The translations under genes were made by a program, and so were the position numbers. Shown one piece after another: positions 59,444-64,000 of a DNA stretch of 64,000 nucleotides. The notes under the pieces were generated by a model. The model saw nothing but the letters and a program-made list of their open reading frames with translations, was not told the DNA's origin and made no database searches. Every line of letters starts with the position of its first letter. Positions within the stretch are counted from its first letter, which is position 1. The stretch spans positions 124,001-188,000 of the forward strand of contig JAEWEV010000013.1 in the NCBI GenBank assembly GCA_023389155.1. The letters are read 5' to 3'. The stretch is from Pseudomonadota bacterium. GTDB taxonomy: Bacteria; Pseudomonadota; Gammaproteobacteria; Burkholderiales; Burkholderiaceae_B.

Positions 59444-61408
59444 ATGACATCTACGCAAAACCCTCGTTTCCCGCAAGACAGAGCGCTTGACGTTATCTGT
59501 CTTGGCCGGCTCGCCGTTGATCTTTACGCACAGCAGGTTGGTGCAAAGCTTGAAGATGCGCATTCGTTTGCAAAATATCTGGGCGGCTCGTCAGGCAATA
59601 TTGCATTTGGCACTGCCCGCCTGGGATTGAAATCGTCCATGCTCACCCGGGTTGGTGACGATCACATGGGCAGGTTTCTGGTCCAATCCCTGAAAAATGA
59701 GGGTTGTGATACCAGCCATGTACGTATCGATCCCAATCGTCTGACCGCGCTGGTACTGCTGGGTCTGAAAGACAGGGATACCTTTCCGCTGATTTTCTAT
59801 CGTGAAAACTGTGCTGATATGGCCGTGTCCGCAGAGGATTTTTCCGAGGAATATATTGCATCTGCAAAATCATTGCTCATTACCGGTACCCATCTATCTA
59901 ACCCGGATGTGTTGCGCACCAGCCGTGCTGCGCTGGGTTTCGCGCGCAAGAACGGTGTAAAAACGGTTCTGGATATTGATTACCGCCCGGTACTTTGGGG
60001 GCTGACTGGCCAGGCCGATGGTGAAACGCGGTACATCGCCAGTGATGACGTCTCAAAACAGTTGCTGGCTATCCTTCCGGAATTTGACCTGATCGTTGGC
60101 ACTGAAGAAGAAATTCAGATCGCCGGCGGATCGGCCGATATTATCCAGGCGCTCAAGGCTATACGCAGCGTCACTGCTGCGACAATCGTATTGAAACGCG
60201 GCGCAGAGGGTTGTAACGTTTTCGAAGACGCTATCCCGGCGCAGTTGCCGCCTGTTTATCCTACTTTCAAAGTAGATGTGTTCAACGTCCTGGGAGCGGG
60301 CGATGCGTTTATGTCAGGGCTGCTCAAGGGATGGATTGATGGTGCTGACTGGGAGCAGACATGTCGACTGGCCAATGCGTGTGGTGCACTGGTGGTGTCC
60401 AGACATGGATGTGCTCCGGCAATGCCGACTCCCGCAGAACTGGATTATTTCTTTTCCCGAGGCAAGGGTAACACTGCGCTGGAGAAGGATGAATCGCTGC
60501 AACGGCTGCACCGCGTTTCGCGCAAGCGCCGTGAATGGGATAATATTTTTGGCTTTGCGTTTGATCATCGCAGCCAGCTTATTGAACTGGCAGAGCAGGT
60601 GGGCGCAGATCCGCAACGAATTTCACAACTGAAATCGCTATTTGTTCAGGCTGCGATAGAAACTGAGAAGAAATACCAGTCTGGCTTTGGGCACAACGAT
60701 TCTATCGGTATCCTTGCCGACGAGAGACTGGGCCAGGACGCTCTGAACGAGGCGACAGGCCGGGGCTGGTGGATCGGCCGTCCGGTAGAGTTGCCAGGAT
60801 CCATGCCTATCGTGTTCGAACCAGGGCGAAGCGTGGGATCAAATCTGATTCATTGGCCCAATGAACATATTGTCAAATGTCTTGTTTATTACGATGTTGA
60901 TCAGGAAAAATCGCTAAGGGATGAACAGGAAACGCAGATATTATCGCTTTATCAGGCTGCGCAGATAAGCGGGCACGATTTGCTGCTGGAGATCATTCCC
61001 CCTAAAGATGCTTCAAAAAACCGGGATGAGCAGATCATCCGGGCAATTCGACGATTGTACGAACTTGGCGTGTTGCCGGAGTGGTGGAAAATTGAAGCGT
61101 TGTCTTCAGACAGCTGGAAAGTGCTGGATGAAATCATTAAACGCAATGATCCGTATTGCAAAGGTGTGGTGTTGCTGGGACTTGCGGCGCCGCTGGAATC
61201 GGTTGCCAAAGGGTTTGAAGTGGCCGCAAAATGGCCGGTGTGCAAGGGATTCACAGTCGGCCGTTCGATTTTTCATGAACCGGGTAAAGCCTGGCTGGCA
61301 GAATCCATCGACGACAATCAGCTAAAAGAGCAGGTTCGACACAAGTTTGAGTATTTGATAGAAGCCTGGCTGGGTGCCAGATCGGGCGGGAAAGGGGAGC
61401 GGTCATGA
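59444..61408 (+). CDS. iolC: IolC kinase fused to DUF2090 aldolase domain
   Basis: The 654-residue protein has an N-terminal PfkB sugar kinase (about residues 1-330) with DVICLGRLAVDLYAQQVGA, LGGSSGNIAFGTARLG and NVLGAGDAFMSGLL, matching 5-dehydro-2-deoxygluconokinase. The C-terminal DUF2090 half (about 340-640: FAFDHRSQLIELAEQVG, SIGILADERLGQDAL, RGWWIGRPVELPG, KGFTVGRSIFHEP) is an aldolase-like TIM barrel thought to cleave the 6-phospho product. It catalyses consecutive steps of myo-inositol breakdown. The stop overlaps iolB by 4 bp. Confidence 0.93.
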   Translation: MTSTQNPRFPQDRALDVICLGRLAVDLYAQQVGAKLEDAHSFAKYLGGSSGNIAFGTARLGLKSSMLTRVGDDHMGRFLVQSLKNEGCDTSHVRIDPNRLTALVLLGLKDRDTFPLIFYRENCADMAVSAEDFSEEYIASAKSLLITGTHLSNPDVLRTSRAALGFARKNGVKTVLDIDYRPVLWGLTGQADGETRYIASDDVSKQLLAILPEFDLIVGTEEEIQIAGGSADIIQALKAIRSVTAATIVLKRGAEGCNVFEDAIPAQLPPVYPTFKVDVFNVLGAGDAFMSGLLKGWIDGADWEQTCRLANACGALVVSRHGCAPAMPTPAELDYFFSRGKGNTALEKDESLQRLHRVSRKRREWDNIFGFAFDHRSQLIELAEQVGADPQRISQLKSLFVQAAIETEKKYQSGFGHNDSIGILADERLGQDALNEATGRGWWIGRPVELPGSMPIVFEPGRSVGSNLIHWPNEHIVKCLVYYDVDQEKSLRDEQETQILSLYQAAQISGHDLLLEIIPPKDASKNRDEQIIRAIRRLYELGVLPEWWKIEALSSDSWKVLDEIIKRNDPYCKGVVLLGLAAPLESVAKGFEVAAKWPVCKGFTVGRSIFHEPGKAWLAESIDDNQLKEQVRHKFEYLIEAWLGARSGGKGERS

Positions 61409-62211
61409 CATTAAAAGTGAAGGCAAGCGCCGATACATTGGTGGCGGATGTCCCATTGGGAACGGGCGGTCTGAAGTACGTGGGATTTCAGGCGTATCAC
61501 TTTGATAAACCGGAAACTAAAGTATTTCAGAGTGAAAGCAACGAACTGTGCCTGATCATTCTGAGTGGCAAGGCATCGCTCACGGTTACGGACGCACAAG
61601 GATCACAGCAGTGGAACGATCTGCAAAGCCGGCAATCTGTGTTTGAGGATAAGTCTCCCTATGCTGCGTATATTGCCCCGGATTCCGAGGTCACGGTAAC
61701 TGTGGAGCCGGGATGTGAACTGGGCGTGGCAGTTGCGCCGGGAAATGGCACGCAATATCCGTCCCGCCTGATTCATCCTGATAGTATGAAAAGGTCCGTC
61801 CGCGGACAGGGAAGCAATACGCGCTACGTCTGTGATATTTTGCCCGAGACCGAGCCGGCGCACAGCCTGCTCGTGGTTGAAGTCATTACGCCACCCGGAA
61901 ATTCGTCAAGCTATCCTCCGCATAAACACGATCGTGATGCGATACCCGAAGAAAGCGCATTGGAAGAAACGTATTACCACAGACTGAACCCGCCTCAGGG
62001 CTTTGCGTTTCAGCGGGTATATACAGACGATCGTGATATTGATGAGTCGATTTGCGTTGAAAATCACGATGTTGTTAAAGTGCCCAAGGGATATCATCCC
62101 GTTATCGTCCCTCACGGCTACACCTCGTATTATCTGAATGTGATGGCTGGTCCGACCCGCGTTTGGCATTTTTATAATGATCCCCGGCATGAATGGATGC
62201 TGAAGGGGTGA
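61405..62211 (+). CDS. iolB: 5-deoxy-glucuronate isomerase
   Basis: The 268-residue double-cupin protein shows IolB signatures: KYVGFQAYHFDKPE, ESNELCLIILSGKASLTV, SSYPPHKHDRDAIPEESALEETYYHRLNPPQGF and GYHPVIVPHGYTSYYLNVMAGPTR. It isomerises 5-deoxy-glucuronate in inositol degradation. Start and stop are set by the iolC overlap; a strong terminator follows. Confidence 0.93.
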   Translation: MTLKVKASADTLVADVPLGTGGLKYVGFQAYHFDKPETKVFQSESNELCLIILSGKASLTVTDAQGSQQWNDLQSRQSVFEDKSPYAAYIAPDSEVTVTVEPGCELGVAVAPGNGTQYPSRLIHPDSMKRSVRGQGSNTRYVCDILPETEPAHSLLVVEVITPPGNSSSYPPHKHDRDAIPEESALEETYYHRLNPPQGFAFQRVYTDDRDIDESICVENHDVVKVPKGYHPVIVPHGYTSYYLNVMAGPTRVWHFYNDPRHEWMLKG

Positions 62212-62241
62212 ACAGAAGCCGGGTACTACACTGACAACATT

Positions 62242-62267
62242 AAGCCACGCTTGCGCGTGGCTTTTTT
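62242..62267 (+). terminator. Rho-independent terminator after iolB
   Basis: A 9-bp stem AAGCCACGC/GCGTGGCTT with a 4-base loop ends in a run of six T. It closes the iolC-iolB operon 30 bp after the stop. Confidence 0.9.
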
Positions 62268-62809
62268 ATGGCGCATCGGGTGTGCGTCCAGAAGTTCGAT
62301 GGTGAGGGCTGATATGGCCTTTATTATGCGATAGCGAAATATCGCAATCAACTCCCAAGACGGCCATGGTTAAGGCAGGTATGTTCCAAATCTAACAAGC
62401 ATGGCCAGGGCAGTGACAGTTTCACTGCCGTCCCTTCGTTCTGTCACGTCCCTGCAGAAAACATCGCAAATTCTTGTTGATCTGGTACCCAGCCATGGCG
62501 TTGTAGACAGCGTACCCACCCTATATAGGACGGATGCCGCTTTGGGCATAGGTTACTCTTGGCGCCTTTACACGGTACTCAGGTCAAGCCGTTAGTGCGC
62601 CGCCGCTAATTATATAGCTCGTCTGAAGAGCCTGTTTCAGCAAATGGTCTTGCTTGACTGAGCATCGGCACGCTTTCGTCCACGTCAGTCCAATCCGGTG
62701 CATAAATCTTTGCGCTTCGCACCAGAAGCGTACAGTCTCGCATCGGCTTCACCCTATGATCCCGCGTTCTCCCTCTAATCACAGTTGGCATGACAATTGC
62801 TTGAGTAGT

Positions 62810-62826
62810 ATGCAAGTCACTTGCAT
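62810..62826. promoter_or_regulatory. Perfect palindrome in the promoter of the ABC operon
   Basis: ATGCAAGT-C-ACTTGCAT has 8-bp arms around one base. A TTGGCA about 18 bp before a TATGCA overlapping its left arm could be the -35/-10 pair, so a repressor bound here would block transcription. Confidence 0.55.
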
Positions 62827-62846
62827 GATATGCCAGAGACTTGAAA

Positions 62847-62866
62847 GCCCGGATATGAATCCGGGC
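62847..62866 (+). other. Hairpin in the mRNA leader of the ABC operon
   Basis: GCCCGGA and TCCGGGC arms with a 6-base loop lie 32 bp before the binding-protein ATG. There is no T-run, so it is not a terminator; an mRNA-stabilising or regulatory role is possible. Confidence 0.45.
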
Positions 62867-62898
62867 CACCATTCAGATACCTATTTCAGGGAGTTGTC

Positions 62899-63732
62899 AT
62901 GCTGCTTCGTCGCGTATTCACGGGAGCGTTTGCTCTACTTATAGCCGGTGCCGCTCATAGCGCCGATTTGCTCGACACGATTCGCAATAAAAAAGAAATT
63001 GTCGTCGGTACAGAAGCGCAATTTGCGCCGTTTGAGTTCGTTCAGGACGGAAAGGTTGTTGGCTACGGCCCCGATCTGATGAACCTGATACTTGAGCAGG
63101 TTCCGGGAGTCAAAGTCAAACAGTACGATGTTCCTTTCCAGGGGATCCTGCCAGGACTGGCAACCAAACGGTTCGATTTCGTAATTACATCTGTGACTAT
63201 GACCAAAGAGCGCGCGAATAAATTCGCATTCACGGTTCCTATTGCAGATGCAACGGTGGCGCTGATTACCCGCAAGGCCGATGCGCAAGTGAAAAGCGCC
63301 GACGACATCGCCGGCAAAGTAGTGGGATCGCAGGCCGGTTCCGCGCAGCTGAAAGCCTTGCAGGGCTATATCGAGACGTTGAAAGCCCAGGGTAAACCGG
63401 AACCCACAGTCAGGGAATATGTGAGTTTTGATGAAGCGTATGCGGATTTGGCCGCAGGACGCCTTGTTGCGGTGGCTCAGTCAAAAGCCAATCTTGCAAC
63501 ACTGATCAAAGCCCGTCCGGATGTGTACGCCATCATCGATTCCCCCATCGGACCCAAAACCTATTTCGGCTGGGTGGGACGCAAGGATGACGACAGTGCG
63601 TCACTGGTCAAATTCTTTTCTGACGGCATTGCCCAGGCTGCCAAATCCGGAAAGATGGCGGAACTGCAGAAAAAATGGTTTGGCTTCACCATGGATGTTC
63701 CCACAGATACGGTTCCTGCTCCGGAACTCTGA
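62899..63732 (+). CDS. Amino-acid-type ABC transporter substrate-binding protein
   Basis: The 277-residue protein has a signal peptide (MLLRRVFTGAFALLIAGAAHS, cleavage near SA-D) and family 3 binding-protein motifs IVVGTEAQFAPFEFVQDGKVVGYGPDLMNLI, KRFDFVITSVTMTKERANKFAFT and GKVVGSQAGSAQ. It should bind a polar amino acid or similar and pass it to the permease encoded next. AGGGAGT precedes the ATG. The likely operator palindrome lies 73 bp upstream. Confidence 0.9.
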   Translation: MLLRRVFTGAFALLIAGAAHSADLLDTIRNKKEIVVGTEAQFAPFEFVQDGKVVGYGPDLMNLILEQVPGVKVKQYDVPFQGILPGLATKRFDFVITSVTMTKERANKFAFTVPIADATVALITRKADAQVKSADDIAGKVVGSQAGSAQLKALQGYIETLKAQGKPEPTVREYVSFDEAYADLAAGRLVAVAQSKANLATLIKARPDVYAIIDSPIGPKTYFGWVGRKDDDSASLVKFFSDGIAQAAKSGKMAELQKKWFGFTMDVPTDTVPAPEL

Positions 63733-63759
63733 TAATCGCATTCACTGGAGCACATGACA

Positions 63760-64000
63760 ATGACCGCTGCCGCTTTTTACGAACGCCTGCTCGCCTATCT
63801 GCCCGTCCTGATGAACGGCGCAGCCATGACGCTGATTGTGATGGCGGTGGCGATTGTCTGTGGTTTCATTCTGGGCGCGTGTTTGCTGGCGCTGACCATG
63901 CGCGATGGCTGGCTTGCCCGGGTACTGCGGCTGTACATCAGCTTTTTTCGGGGTACGCCGTTACTCGTGCAGCTGCTGATGCTGTTTTACCTGCCCAATG
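63760..64000 (+). CDS. Amino-acid-type ABC transporter permease, N-terminal part (truncated by window edge)
   Basis: About 80 residues are visible: MTAAAFYERLLAYLPVLMNG, two transmembrane segments and the family motif FFRGTPLLVQLLMLFYLPN. It is a HisM/GlnP-type permease partner of the upstream binding protein. The ATG at 63760 has GGAG nine bases upstream and is preferred to 63754. The rest lies beyond the window. Confidence 0.85.
   Translation, partial: MTAAAFYERLLAYLPVLMNGAAMTLIVMAVAIVCGFILGACLLALTMRDGWLARVLRLYISFFRGTPLLVQLLMLFYLPN

Larger units (their letters stand above)
62268..62898. other. Long intergenic region before the amino-acid ABC operon
   Basis: No supported gene. Short ORFs at 62401 (+) and 62606-62872 (-) have no ribosome site or known family. 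The end of the region holds a perfect palindrome and a leader hairpin, listed separately. Confidence 0.5.

Noticed and set aside
62401..62595. 64-codon + strand ORF in the same gap
   Set aside because: Composition is Ser/Val-rich without family resemblance or ribosome site; treated as chance.
62606..62872. 88-codon minus-strand ORF in the gap before the ABC operon
   Set aside because: It has no ribosome site, overlaps the likely promoter palindrome of the + strand operon, and matches no family.

Overview
The window looks like chromosomal DNA of a beta-proteobacterium of the family Alcaligenaceae. Three tripartite-tricarboxylate 'Bug' type periplasmic binding proteins, many LysR regulators beside catabolic operons, and a moderate GC content (estimated by eye as low-to-mid fifties percent) suggest a genus such as Advenella. 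This placement is an inference from gene content, not a database match. No rRNA, tRNA, CRISPR array, integrase or insertion sequence was seen.

Layout. 1-2.5 kb: the end of an ABC ATPase, a GpdQ/CpdA-type phosphodiesterase and a 5'-nucleotidase. 2.6-3.7 kb: a HEPN/MNT toxin-antitoxin-like pair with a palindromic, probably leaderless promoter. 3.8-6.9 kb: a siderophore receptor and binding protein behind a Fur-like box. 7-8.5 kb: an orphan response regulator and a SixA-like phosphatase. 8.6-18.7 kb: a decayed LysR gene, an intact LysR and a ten-kilobase operon with a hydantoinase, an amino-acid type ABC transporter, a DapA-family lyase, a hydantoin racemase, an FAD 2-hydroxyacid dehydrogenase and an unusual SDR. 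18.7-21.5 kb: AhpD-like protein, serine hydrolase, EamA transporter.

21.8-30.1 kb and 42.4-49.4 kb are two paralogous type VI secretion (T6SS) accessory islands. Each has VgrG, a DUF2169-pentapeptide fusion, a second pentapeptide protein and a PAAR-like (DUF4150) tip, plus a small DUF3592-like membrane protein. They differ in what sits between VgrG and DUF2169: island A has three tandem, equal-length unknown proteins starting MA-(W/H)-(Y/F), and island B has a VgrG with a long C-terminal extension followed directly by the membrane protein. Neither island encodes a recognisable toxin, so the three small proteins and the VgrG extension are the best candidates for undescribed cargo or spike parts.

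Between the islands (30.3-42 kb) lie a TetR/SDR/MFS group, an esterase lipoprotein, and a LysR-controlled operon (maleylacetate-reductase-like ADH, TfdA/TauD dioxygenase, Bug receptor, FMN 2-hydroxyacid dehydrogenase, SnoaL-like protein with a 15-bp repeat array, FAH hydrolase, quinone reductase). Beyond 49.6 kb come an SDR/class II aldolase/Bug operon, small envelope and hypothetical genes, a PLP-homeostasis operon (yggS, 72-aa ORF, pdxY), a Bug receptor, an inositol catabolism operon (rpiR regulator, iolC-DUF2090 fusion, iolB) and the start of an amino-acid ABC transporter that runs off the right edge.
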